64,000 nt of DNA from Eledone cirrhosa. Taxonomy: Eukaryota; Mollusca; Cephalopoda; Octopoda; Eledonidae. The notes under the pieces are model-generated. The model did no database searches and had not been told where the DNA came from. It was given only the letters and a program-made list of their open reading frames with translations. The first letter of the stretch is position 1; each line of letters begins with the position of its first letter. The translations under genes were made by a program, and so were the position numbers. Below, piece by piece: positions 14,227 to 28,167 of this stretch. The stretch lies in contig OZ024741.1 of the NCBI GenBank assembly GCA_964016885.1, positions 32,828,177 through 32,892,176 on the forward strand, read 5' to 3'.

Positions 14227-17200
14227 TATATATGTGTCTTACAGTATATATGTGTCTTACAGTATATATGTGTCTTACAGTATATATGTGTCTTACAGTA
14301 TATATGTGTCTTACAGTATATATATGTGTCTTACAGTATATATGTGTCTTACAGTATATATATGTGTCTTACAGTATATATGTGTCTTACAGTATATATG
14401 TGTCTTACAATATATATGTGTCTTACAGTATATATGTGTCTAACAGTATATATGTGTCTACAGTATATATGTGTCTTTACAGTATATATGTGTCTTGCAG
14501 TATCTATGTGTCTTACAGTATATATGTGTCTTACAAGTATATATATGTGTCTTACAGTATATATGTGTCTTACAGTATATATGTGTCTTACAGTATATAT
14601 GTGTCTTACAGTATATATATGTCTTACAGTATATATATGTCTTACAGTATATATGTGTCTTACAGTATATATATGTCTTACAGTATATATGTGTCTTACA
14701 GTATATATGTGTCTTCCAGTATATATATGTCTTACAGTATATATGTGTCTTACAGTATATATGTGTCTTACAGTATATATGTGTCTTACAGTATCTATGT
14801 GTCTTACAGTATATATGTGTCTTCCAGTATATATATGTCTTACAGTATATATGTGTCCTTACAGTATATATGTGTCTTCCAGTATATATATGTCTTACAG
14901 TATATATGTGTCTTAGAGTATATATGTGTCTTACAGTATATATATGTCTTACAGTATATATGTGTCTTACAGTATATATATATGTGTCTTACAGTATATA
15001 TGTGTCTTACAGTATATATGTATCTTACAGTATATATGTGTCTTACAGTATATATGTGTCTTACAGTATATATGTGTCTTACAGTATATACGTGTCTTAC
15101 AGTATATATATGTCTTACAGTATATATGTGTCTTACAGTATATACGTGTCTTACAGTATATATGTGTGTTACAGTATATATATGTGTCTTACAGTATATA
15201 TGTGTCTTACAGTATATATATGTGTCTTACAGTATATATGTGTCTTACAGTATATATCTGTCTTACAGTATCTATGTGTCTTACAGTATATATGTGTCTT
15301 ACAGTATATATATGTCTTACAGTATATATGTGTCTTACAGTATGTACGTGTCTTACAGTATATATGTGTCTTACAGTAAATATATGTGTCTTACAGTATA
15401 TATGTGTCTTACAGTATATATGTGTCTTACAGTATATATGTGTCTTACAGTATCTATGTGTCTTACAGTATATATATGTGTCTTACAGTATCTATGTGTC
15501 TTACAGTATCTATGTGTCTTACAGTATATATGTGTCTTACAATATATATGTGTCCTACAGTATATATGTGTCTTACAGTATATATGTGTCTTACAGTATC
15601 TATGTGTCTTACAGTATATATATGTGTCTTACAGTATCTATGTGTCTTACAGTATATATGTGTCTTACAGTATATATGTGTCTTACAGTATATATGTGTC
15701 TTACAGTATATATATGTGTCTTACAGTATATATGTGTCTTACAGTATCTATGTGTCTTACAGTATATATATGTGTCTTACAGTATCTATGTGTCTTACAG
15801 TATATATGTGTCTTACAGTATATATGTGTCTTACAGTATATATGTGTCTTACAGTAAATATATGTGTCTTACAGTATATATGTGTCTTACTATATATATG
15901 TGTCTTACAGTATATATGTGTCTTACAGTATATATATGTGTCTTACAGTATATATGTGTCTTACAGTATATATGTGTCTTACAGTATATATGTGTCTTAC
16001 AGTATATATATGTGTCTTACAGTATATATGTGTCTTACAATATATGTGTCTTACAGTATATATGTGTCTTACAGTATATATGTGTCTTCCAGTATATATG
16101 TGTCTTACAGTATATATGTGTCTTACAGTATCTATGTGTCTTACAGTATATATGTGTCTTACAGTATATATGTGTCTTACAGTATATATGTGTCTTACAG
16201 TATATATATGTCTTACAGTATATGTGTCTTACAGTATATATGTGTCTTACAGTATCTATGTGTCTTACAGTATAGATGTGTCTTACAGTATATATGTGTC
16301 TTACAGTATATATATGTGTCTTCCAGTATATATATGTCTTACAGTATATATGTGTCTTACAGTATATATGTGTCTTACAGTATAGATGTGTATTACAGTA
16401 TATATGTGTCTTACAGTATATATATGTGTCTTACAGTATATATGTGTCTTAGCGTATATACGTTTCTTACAGTATATATGTGTCTTACAGTATATATGTG
16501 TCTTACAGTATATATATGTGTCTTACAGTATAGATGTGTCTTACAGTATCTATGTGTCTTACAGTATATATGTGTCTTACAGTATATATATGTGTCTTAC
16601 AGTATAGATGTGTCTTACAGTATATATGTGTCTTACAGTATATATATGTGTCTTACAGTATATATGTGTCTTACAGTATATATATGTGTCTTACAGTATA
16701 GATGTGTCTTACAGTATATATGTGTCTTACAGTATATATGTGTCTTACAGTATATATATGTGTCTTACAGTATATATGAATCTTACAGTATATATATGTG
16801 TCTTACAGTATAGATGTGTCTTACAGTATATATGTGTCTTCCAGTATATATATGTCTTACAGTATATATGTGTCTTACATTATATATGTGTCTTACATTA
16901 TCTATGTGTCTTACAGTATATATGTGTCTTACAGTATATATATGTGTCTTACAGTATATATGTGTCTTACAGTATATATGTGTCTTACAGTATATATGTG
17001 TTTTACAGTATATATGTGTCTTACAGTATATATATGTGTCTTACAGTATATATGTGTCTTACAGTATCTATGTGTCTTACATTATATATGGGTCTTACAG
17101 TATATATATGTGTCTTACAGTATATATGTGTCTTACAGTATCTATGTGTCTTACAGTATATATGTGTCTTAAAGTATATATGTGGCTTACAGTATATATG

Positions 17201-19429
17201 TGTCTTACAGTATATATATGTGTCTTACAGTATATATGTGTCTTACAGTATATATGTGTCTTACAGTATATATGTGTCTTACAGTATATATATGTGTCTT
17301 ACAGTATAGATGTGTCTTACAGTATCTATGTGTCTTACAGTATATATGTGTCTTACAGTATATATATGTGTCTTACAGTATATACGTGTCTTACAGTATA
17401 TATGTGTCTTACAGTATATATGTGTCTTACAGTATATATGTGCCTTACAGTATATATATGTGTCTTACAGTATATATGTGTCTTACAGTATATATATGTG
17501 TCTTACAGTATATATGTGTCTTACAGTATATATGTGTCTTACAGTATATTTATGTGTCTTACAGTATATATGTGTCTTACAGTATATATCTGTCTTACAG
17601 TATCTATGTGTCTTACAGTATATATGTGTCTTACAGTATATATATGTCTTACAGTATATATGTGTCTTACAGTATATACGTGTATTACAGTATATATGTG
17701 TCTTACAGTATATATATGTGTCTTACAGTATATATGTGTCTTATAGTATATATGTGTCTTACAGTATATATTTGTCTTACAGTATATATGTCTCTTACAG
17801 TATATATGTGTCTTACAGTATATATCTGTCTTACAGTATATATGTGTCTTACAGTATATATGTGTCTTACAGTATATATGTGTCTTACAATATATATGTG
17901 TCTTACAGTATATATGTGTCTTACAGTATATATGTGTCTTACAGTATATATGTGTCTTACAGTATATATGTGTCTTACAGTATATATGTGTCTTACAGTA
18001 TATATATGTGTCTTACAGTATCTATGTGTCTTACAGTATCTATGTGTCTTACAGTATATATATGTGTCTTACAGTATCTATGTGTCTTACAGTATATATG
18101 TGTCTTACAGTATATATGTGTCTTACAGTATATATATGTGTCTTACAGTATATATGTGTCTTACAGTATATATATGTGTCTTACAGTATAGATGTGTCTT
18201 ACAGTATATATGTGTCTTACAGTATATATATGTGTCTTACAGTATCTATGTGTCTTACAGTATATATGTGTCTTACAGTATATATATGTGTCTTACAGTA
18301 TATATGTGTCTTACAGTATATATGTGTCTTACAGTATATATATGTGTCTTACAGTATCTATGTGTCTTACAGTATGTATGTGTCTTACAGTATATATGTG
18401 TCTTACAGTATATATGTGTCTGACGGTATATATGTGTCTTACAGTATATCTATGTGTCTTACAGTATATATGTGTCTTACAGTATATATGTGTCTTACAG
18501 TATATATATGTGTCTTACAGTATATATGTGTCTTACAGTATATATGTCTTACAGTATCTATGTGTCTTACAGTATATATGTGTCTTACAGTATATTTGTG
18601 TCTTACAGTATATATATGTGTCTTACAGTATATATGTGTCTTACAGTATATATATGTGTCTTACAGTATATATGTGTCTTACAGTATATATGTGTCTTAC
18701 AATATATATGTGTCTTACAGTATATATGTGTCTTACAGTATATATGTGTCTTACAGTATATATATATGTGTCTTACAGTATATATGTGTCTTACAGTATA
18801 TATATGTGTCTTACAGTATATATGTGTCTTACAGTATATATGTGTCTTACAATATATATGTGTCTTACAGTATATATGTGTCTTACAGTATATATGTGTC
18901 TTACAATATATATGTGTCTTACAGTATATATGTGTCTTACAGTATATATGTGTCTTACAGTATATATGTGTCTTACAATATATATGTTTCTTACAGTATA
19001 TATGTGTCTTACAGTATATATGTGTCTTACAGTATATATGTGTCTTACAGTATATATGTGTCTTACAGTATATATATGTGTCTTACAGTATATATGTGTC
19101 TTACAGTATATATGTGTGTCTTACAGTATATATGTGTCTTACAGTATATATATGTGTCTTACAGTATATATGTGTCTTACAGTATATATGTGTCTTACAG
19201 TATATATGTGTCTTACAGTATATATGTGTCTTACAGTATATATATGTGTCTTACAGTATATATGTGTCTTACAGTATATATATGTGTCTTACAGTATATA
19301 TGTGTCTTACAGTATATATGTGTCTTACAATATATATGTGTCTTACAGTATATATGTGTCTAACAGTATATATGTGTCTTACAGTATATATGTGTCTTAC
19401 AGTATATATGTGTCTTGCAGTATCTATGT

Positions 19430-20339
19430 GTCTTACAGTATATATGTGTCTTACAGTATATATATGTGTCTTACAGTATATATGTGTCTTACAGTATATA
19501 TGTGTCTTACAGTATATATGTGTCTTACAGTATATATATGTCTTACAGTATATATATGTCTTACAGTATATATGTGTCTTACAGTATATATATGTCTTAC
19601 AGTATATATGTGTCTTACAGTATATATGTGTCTTCCAGTATATATATGTCTTACAGTATATATGTGTCTTACAGTATATATGTGTCTTACAGTATATATG
19701 TGTCTTACAGTATCTATGTGTCTTACAGTATATATGTGTCTTCCAGTATATATATGTCTTACAGTATATATGTGTCTTACAGTATATATGTGTCTTCCAG
19801 TATATATATGTCTTACAGTATATATGTGTCTTAGAGTATATATGTGTCTTACAGTATATATATGTCTTACAGTATATATGTGTCTTACAGTATATATATA
19901 TGTGTCTTACAGTATATATGTGTCTTACAGTATATATGTATCTTACAGTATATATGTGTCTTACAGTATATATGTGTCTTACAGTATATATGTGTCTTAC
20001 AGTATATACGTGTCTTACAGTATATATATGTCTTACAGTATATATGTGTCTTACAGTATATACGTGTCTTACAGTATATATGTGTGTTACAGTATATATA
20101 TGTGTCTTACAGTATATATGTGTCTTACAGTATATATATGTGTCTTACAGTATATATGTGTCTTACAGTATATATCTGTCTTACAGTATCTATGTGTCTT
20201 ACAGTATATATGTGTCTTACAGTATATATATGTCTTACAGTATATATGTGTCTTACAGTATGTACGTGTCTTACAGTATATATGTGTCTTACAGTATATA
20301 TATGTGTCTTACAGTATATATGTGTCTTATAGTATATAT
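19430..20339 (+). repeat. 910-bp B-type tandem unit, copy 1
   Basis: Anchors 19844 and 20754 begin the same run of variants (TATATATGTC, then a 22-mer, then TATACGTG), giving a period of 910 bp. The boundaries are chosen for convenience within the periodic stretch. Copy 1 carries ATATGTATC near 19931 and GTATGTACG near 20261, which copy 2 lacks. A third related copy lies near 14.5-15.4 kb and a fourth near 60.85-61.75 kb. Confidence 0.8.
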
Positions 20340-21249
20340 GTGTCTTACAGTATATATCTGTCTTACAGTATATATGTGTCTTACAGTATATATGTGTCTT
20401 ACAGTATATATGTGTCTTACAGTATATATGTGTCTTACAGTATATATATGTCTTACAGTATATATATGTCTTACAGTATATATGTGTCTTACAGTATATA
20501 TATGTCTTACAGTATATATGTGTCTTACAGTATATATGTGTCTTCCAGTATATATATGTCTTACAGTATATATGTGTCTTACAGTATATATGTGTCTTAC
20601 AGTATATATGTGTCTTACAGTATCTATGTGTCTTACAGTATATATGTGTCTTCCAGTATATATATGTCTTACAGTATATATGTGTCTTACAGTATATATG
20701 TGTCTTCCAGTATATATATGTCTTACAGTATATATGTGTCTTAGAGTATATATGTGTCTTACAGTATATATATGTCTTACAGTATATATGTGTCTTACAG
20801 TATATATATATGTGTCTTACAGTATATATGTGTCTTACAGTATATATGTGTCTTACAGTATATATGTGTCTTACAGTATATATGTGTCTTACAGTATATA
20901 TGTGTCTTACAGTATATACGTGTCTTACAGTATATATATGTCTTACAGTATATATGTGTCTTACAGTATATACGTGTCTTACAGTATATATGTGTGTTAC
21001 AGTATATATATGTGTCTTACAGTATATATGTGTCTTACAGTATATATATGTGTCTTACAGTATATATGTGTCTTACAGTATATATGTGTCTTACAGTATA
21101 TATATGTGTCTTACAGTATATATGTGTCTTACAGTATATATCTGTCTTACAGTATCTATGTGTCTTACAGTATATATGTGTCTTACAGTATATATATGTC
21201 TTACAGTATATATGTGTCTTACAGTATATACGTGTCTTACAGTATATAT
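20340..21249 (+). repeat. 910-bp B-type tandem unit, copy 2
   Basis: Direct repeat of the preceding 910 bp with a small number of substitutions; it has GTATATACG where copy 1 has GTATGTACG. The last units of this copy hand over to A-type sequence near 21.3 kb. The same pair, in inverted order, exists in the left arm around 7.2-9.0 kb. Confidence 0.78.
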
Positions 21250-21776
21250 GTGTCTTACAGTATATATATGTGTCTTACAGTATATATGTGTCTTATAGTA
21301 TATATGTGTCTTACAGTATATATCTGTCTTACAGTATATATGTGTCTTACAGTATATATGTGTCTTACAATATATATGTGTCTTACAGTATATATGTGTC
21401 TTACAGTATATATGTGTCTTACAGTATATATGTGTCTTACAGTATATATGTGTCTTACAGTATATATGTGTCTTACAGTATATATGTGTCTTACAATATA
21501 TATGTGTCTTACAGTATATATGTGTCTTACAGTATATATGTGTCTTACAGTATATATGTGTCTTACAGTATATATGTGTCTTACAGTATATATGTGTCTT
21601 ACAGTATCTATGTGTCTTACAGTATCTATGTGTCTTACAGTATATATATGTGTTTACAGTATCTATGTGTCTTACAGTATATATGTGTCTTACAGTATAT
21701 ATGTGTCTTACAGTATATATATGTGTCTTACAGTATATATGTGTCTTACAGTATATATATGTGTCTTACAGTATAG

Positions 21777-24704
21777 ATGTGTCTTACAGTATATATGTGT
21801 CTTACAGTATATATATGTGTCTTACAGTATCTATGTGTCTTACAGTATATATGTGTCTTACAGTATATATATGTGTCTTACAGTATATATGTGTCTTACA
21901 GTATATATGTGTCTTACAGTATATATATGTGTCTTACAGTATCTATGTGTCTTACAGTATGTATGTGTCTTACAGTATATATGTGTCTTACAGTATATAT
22001 GTGTCTTACGGTATATATGTGTCTTACAGTATATCTATGTGTCTTACACTATATATGTGTCTTACAGTATATATATGTGTCTTACAATATATATGTGTCT
22101 TACAGTATATATGTGTCTTACAGTATATATATGTGTCTTACAGTATATATGTGTCTTACAGTATATATGTGTCTTAGAGTATATCTATGTGTCTTACAGT
22201 ATATATGTGTCTTACAGTATATATATGTGTCTTACAATATATATGTGTCTTACAGTATATATGTGTCTTACAGTATATCTATGTGTCTTACAGTATATAT
22301 GTGTCTTACAGTATATATATGTGTCTTACAGTATATATGTGTCTTACAGTATATATGTGTCTTACAGTATATATGTGTCTTACAGTATATATGTGTCTTA
22401 CAGTATATATCTGTCTTACAGTATATATGTGTCTTACAGTATATATGTGTCTTACAGTATATATGTGTCTTACAATATATATGTGTCTTACAGTATATAT
22501 GTGTCTTACAGTATATATGTGTCTTACAGTATATATGTGTCTTACAGTATATATGTGTCTTACAGTATATATATGTGTCTTACAGTATCTATGTGTCTTA
22601 CAGTATCTACGTGTCTTACAGTATATATATGTGTCTTACAGTATCTATGTGTCTTACAGTATATATGTGTCTTACCGTATATATGTGTCTTACAGTATAT
22701 ATATGTGTCTTACAGTATATATGTGTCTTACAGTATATATATGTGTCTTACAGTATAGATGTGCCTTACAGTATATATGTGTCTTACAGTATATATATGT
22801 GTCTTACAGTATCTATGTGTCTTACAGTATATATGTGTCTTACAGTATATATATGTGTCTTACAGTATATATGTGTCTTACAGTATATATGTGTCTTACA
22901 GTATATATATGTGTCTTACAGTATCTATGTGTCTTACAGTATGTATGTGTCTTACAGTATATATGTGTCTTGCAGTATATATGTGTCTTACGGTATATAT
23001 GTGTCTTACAGTATATCTATGTGTCTTACAGTATATATGTGTCTTACAGTATATATGTGTCTTACAGTATATATATGTGTCTTACAGTATATATGTGTCT
23101 TACAGTATATATGTCTTACAGTATCTATGTGTCTTACAGTATATATGTGTCTTACAGTATATATATATGTGTCTTACAGTATATATGTGTCTTACAGTAT
23201 ATATATGTGTCTTACAGTATATATGTGTCTTACAGTATATATGTGTCTTACAATATATATGTGTCTTACAGTATATATGTGTCTTACAGTATATATGTGT
23301 CTTACAATATATATGTGTCTTACAGTATATATGTGTCTTACAGTATATATGTGTCTTACAGTATATATGTGTCTTACAATATATATGTTTCTTACAGTAT
23401 ATATGTGTCTTACAGTATATATGTGTCTTACAGTATATATGTGTCTTACAGTATATATGTGTCTTACAGTATATATATGTGTCTTACAGTATATATGTGT
23501 CTTACAGTATATATGTGTGTCTTACAGTATATATGTTTCTTACAGTATATATATATGTGTCTTACAGTATCTATGTGTCTTACAGTATCTATGTGTCTTA
23601 CAGTATATATATGTGTCTTACAGTATCTATGTGTCTTACAGTATCTATGTGTCTTACAGTATATATGTGTCTTACAGTATATATGTGTCTTACAGTATAT
23701 ATGTGTCTTACAGTATATATATGTGTCTTACAGTATATATGTGTCTTACAGTATATATATGTGTCTTACAGTATAGATGTGTCTTACAGTATATATGTGT
23801 CTTACAATATATATATGTGTCTTACAGTATCTATGTGTCTTACAGTATATATGTGTCTTACAGTATATATATGTGTCTTACAGTATATATGTGTCTTACA
23901 GTATATATGTGTCTTACAGTATATATATGTCTCTTACAGTATCTATGTGTCTTACAGTATGTATGTGTCTTACAGTATATATGTGTCTTACAGTATATAT
24001 GTGTCTTACGGTATATATGTGTCTTACAGTATATCTATGTGTCTTACAGTATATATGTATCTTACAGTATATATATGTGTCTTACAGTATATATGTGTCT
24101 TACAGTATATATGTGTGTTACAGTATATATATGTGTCTTACAGTATATATGTGTCTTACAGTATATCTATGTGTCTTACAGTATATATGTGTCTTACAGT
24201 ATATATATGTGTCTTACAGTATATATGTGTCTTACAGTATATATATGTGTCTTACAGTATATATGTGTCTTACAGTATATATGTGTCTTACAGTATATAT
24301 GTGTCTTACAGTATACATGTGTCTTACAGTATATATCTGTCTTACAGTATATATGTGTCTTACAGTATATATGTGTCTTACAGTATATATGTGTCTTACA
24401 ATATATATGTGTCTTACAGTATATATGTGTCTTACAGTATATATGTGTCTTACAGTATATATGTGTCTTACAGTATATATGTGTCTTACAGTATATATGT
24501 GTCTTACAGTATATATATGTGTCTTACAGTATCTATGTGTCTTACAGTATCTATGTGTCTTACAGTATATATATGTGTCTTACAGTATCTATGTGTCTTA
24601 CAGTATATATGTGTCTTACAGTATATATGTGTCTTACAGTATATATATGTGTCTTACAGTATATATGTGTCTTACAGTATATATATATGTGTCTTACAGT
24701 ATAG
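21777..24704 (+). repeat. A-type HOR copy, variant (2928 bp)
   Basis: First A-type copy after the B block. Landmarks at 21776, 22758, 23776 and 24704 give spacings 982, 1018 and 928, so the block usually 1182 bp long is about 164 bp short and no separate 371-bp block follows the first landmark. It contains two extra-long 22-mers (near 23161 and 23541). Its mirror, 3768-6692, has 983, 1016 and 926, differing by TA dinucleotide steps. Confidence 0.75.
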
Positions 24705-27700
24705 ATGTGTCTTACAGTATATATGTGTCTTATAGTATATATATGTGTCTTACAGTATCTATGTGTCTTACAGTATATATGTGTCTTACAGTATATATAT
24801 GTGTCTTACAGTATATATGTGTCTTACAGTATATATGTGTCTTACAGTATATATATGTGTCTTACAGTATATATGTGTCTTACAGTATATATGTGTCTTA
24901 CAGTATCTATGTGTCTTACAGTATCTATGTGTCTTACAGTATATATATGTGTTTACAGTATCTATGTGTCTTACAGTATATATGTGTCTTACAGTATATA
25001 TGTGTCTTACAGTATATATATGTGTCTTACAGTATATATGTGTCTTACAGTATATATATGTGTCTTACAGTATAGATGTGTCTTACAGTATATATGTGTC
25101 TTACAGTATATATATGTGTCTTACAGTATCTATGTGTCTTACAGTATATATGTGTCTTACAGTATATATATGTGTCTTACAGTATATATGTGTCTTACAG
25201 TATATATGTGTCTTACAGTATATATATGTGTCTTACAGTATCTATGTGTCTTACAGTATGTATGTGTCTTACAGTATATATGTGTCTTACAGTATATATG
25301 TGTCTTACGGTATATATGTGTCTTACAGTATATCTATGTGTCTTACACTATATATGTGTCTTACAGTATATATATGTGTCTTACAGTATATATGTGTCTT
25401 ACAGTATATATGTGTCTTACAGTATATATATGTGTCTTACAGTATATATGTGTGTCTTACAGTATATATGTGTCTTACAGTATATCTATGTGTCTTACAG
25501 TATATATGTGTCTTACAGTATATATATGTGTCTTACAATATATATGTGTCTTACAGTATATATGTGTCTTACAGTATATCTATGTGTCTTACAGTATATA
25601 TGTGTCTTACAGTATATATATGTGTCTTACAGTATATATGTGTCTTACAGTATATATGTGTCTTACAGTATATATGTGTCTTACAGTATATATGTGTCTT
25701 ACAGTATATATCTGTCTTACAGTATATATGTGTCTTACAGTATATATGTGTCTTACAGTATATATGTGTCTTACAATATATATGTGTCTTACAGTATATA
25801 TGTGTCTTACAGTATATATGTGTCTTACAGTATATATGTGTCTTACAGTATATATGTGTCTTACAGTATATATATGTGTCTTACAGTATCTATGTGTCTT
25901 ACAGTATCTACGTGTCTTACAGTATGTATATGTGTCTTACAGTATCTATGTGTCTTACAGTATATATGTGTCTTACCGTATATATGTGTCTTACACTATA
26001 TATATGTGTCTTACAGTATATATGTGTCTTACAGTATATATATGTGTCTTACAGTATAGATGTGCCTTACAGTATATATGTGTCTTACAGTATATATATG
26101 TGTCTTACAGTATCTATGTGTCTTACAGTATATATGTGTCTTACAGTATATATATGTGTCTTACAGTATATATATGTCTTACAGTATATATGTGTCTTAC
26201 AGTATATATATGTGTCTTACAGTATCTATGTGTCTTACAGTATGTATGTGTCTTACAGTATATATGTGTCTTGCAGTATATATGTGTCTTACGGTATATA
26301 TGTGTCTTACAGTATATCTATGTGTCTTACAGTATATATGTGTCTTACAGTATATATGTGTCTTACAGTATATATATGTGTCTTACAGTATATATGTGTC
26401 TTACAGTATATATGTCTTACAGTATCTATGTGTCTTACAGTATATATGTGTCTTACAGTATATATGTGTCTTACAGTATATATATGTGTCTTACAGTATA
26501 TATGTGTCTTACAGTATATATATGTGTCTTACAGTATATATGTGTCTTACAGTATATATGTGTCTTACAATATATATGTGTCTTACAGTATATATGTGTC
26601 TTACAGTATATATGTGTCTTACAGTATATATATATGTGTCTTACAGTATATATGTGTCTTACAGTATATATATGTGTCTTACAGTATATATGTGTCTTAC
26701 AGTATATATGTGTCTTACAATATATATGTGTCTTACAGTATATATGTGTCTTACAGTATATATGTGTCTTACAATATATATGTGTCTTACAGTATATATG
26801 TGTCTTACAGTATATATGTGTCTTACAGTATATATGTGTCTTACAATATATATGTTTCTTACAGTATATATGTGTCTTACAGTATATATGTGTCTTACAG
26901 TATATATGTGTCTTACAGTATATATGTGTCTTACAGTATATATATGTGTCTTACAGTATATATGTGTCTTACAGTATATATGTGTGTCTTACAGTATATA
27001 TGTTTCTTACAGTATATATATGTGTCTTACAGTATCTATGTGTCTTACAGTATCTATGTGTCTTACAGTATATATATGTGTCTTACAGTATCTATGTGTC
27101 TTACAGTATATATGTGTCTTACAGTATATATGTGTCTTACAGTATATATGTGTCTTACAGTATATATGTGTCTTACAGTATATATATGTGTCTTACAGTA
27201 TATATGTGTCATACAGTATATATATGTGTCTTACAGTATAGATGTGTCTTACAGTATATATGTGTCTTACAATATATATATGTGTCTTACAGTATCTATG
27301 TGTCTTACAGTATATATGTGTCTTACAGTATATATATGTGTCTTACAGTATATATGTGTCTTACAGTATATATGTGTCTTACAGTATATATATGTCTCTT
27401 ACAGTATCTATGTGTCTTACAGTATGTATGTGTCTTACAGTATATATGTGTCTTACAGTATATATGTGTCTTACGGTATATATGTGTCTTACAGTATATC
27501 TATGTGTCTTACAGTATATATGTGTCTTACAGTATATATATGTGTCTTACAGTATATATGTGTCTTACAGTATATATGTGTGTTACAGTATATATATGTG
27601 TCTTACAGTATATATGTGTCTTACAGTATATCTATGTGTCTTACAGTATATATGTGTCTTACAGTATATATATGTGTCTTACAGTATATATGTGTCTTAC

Positions 27701-28167
27701 AGTATATATATGTGTCTTACAGTATATATGTGTCTTACAGTATATATGTGTCTTACAGTATATATGTGTCTTACAGTATACATGTGTCTTACAGTATATA
27801 TCTGTCTTACAGTATATATGTGTCTTACAGTATATATGTGTCTTACAGTATATATGTGTCTTACAATATATATGTGTCTTACAGTATATATGTGTCTTAC
27901 AGTATATATGTGTCTTACAGTATATATGTGTCTTACAGTATATATGTGTCTTACAGTATATATGTGTCTTACAGTATATATATGTGTCTTACAGTATCTA
28001 TGTGTCTTACAGTATCTATGTGTCTTACAGTATATATATGTGTCTTACAGTATCTATGTGTCTTACAGTATATATGTGTCTTACAGTATATATGTGTCTT
28101 ACAGTATATATATGTGTCTTACAGTATATATGTGTCTTACAGTATATATATGTGTCTTACAGTATAG
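24705..28167 (+). repeat. A-type HOR copy, full length (3463 bp)
   Basis: Begins at the ATG of TATAGATG, with GTCTTATAG 26 bp further on. Landmark spacings are 371, 984, 1182 and 926. Length and spacings equal those of the copy at 33429-36891, its closest relative by landmark lengths. It carries GTATGTATATG near 25921 and a GTGTTTACAG short unit near 24952. Confidence 0.88.

Larger units (their letters stand above)
5900..14900. other. Segment enriched in private single-base indels
   Basis: Frame-breaking one-base or odd-length changes absent from the mirror arm and other copies cluster here: AAGGACAC at about 6016, 6761, 6943 and 10161; GACCATAT 8001; CTGTAGAC 8306; ACACCATAT 8770; ACATAGTAAGAC 10357; ACAATATAT 11543; ACACTATAT 11873; ACATTATA 12096; TATATTACTG 12604 and 12624; ATAGAATTACTG 12854; TACTTGTAAG 12918; AGACTATAT 13146; CTGTAGAATATACTG 13846. 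On the right arm similar ones appear only close to the junction: TGTCTACAG 14456, TCTTTACAG 14474, TTACAAGTAT 14532 and GTCCTTAC 14846. From about 15 to 64 kb almost all length changes are even and shared between copies. This looks like lower consensus accuracy rather than biology. Confidence 0.7.
14227..21300 (+). repeat. B-type satellite block, forward orientation
   Basis: Marked by TATATATGTCTTAC, CTTCCAG, ATACGTG and ATATCTGTC variants, clustered at about 14.6-15.3, 19.5-20.2 and 20.4-21.2 kb. The segment 15.4-17.3 kb contains an irregular sub-block with GTAAATATATG, CTTACTATATATATG, TATATGAATC and TTACATTATA variants; 17.3-19.4 kb is closer to A-type. The block recurs in the same orientation in the tail of the window (about 60.9-62.4 kb), including the GTAAATATATG / CTTACTATATATATG pair at 61990-62040 that also occurs at 15855-15900. 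Confidence 0.85.

Noticed and set aside
14200..14250. Replication origin or intrinsic terminator hairpin at the palindrome centre
   Set aside because: The symmetry is explained by the array inversion. There is no T-tract, initiator-binding motif or gene context, and TATATA tracts occur in every monomer across the window.
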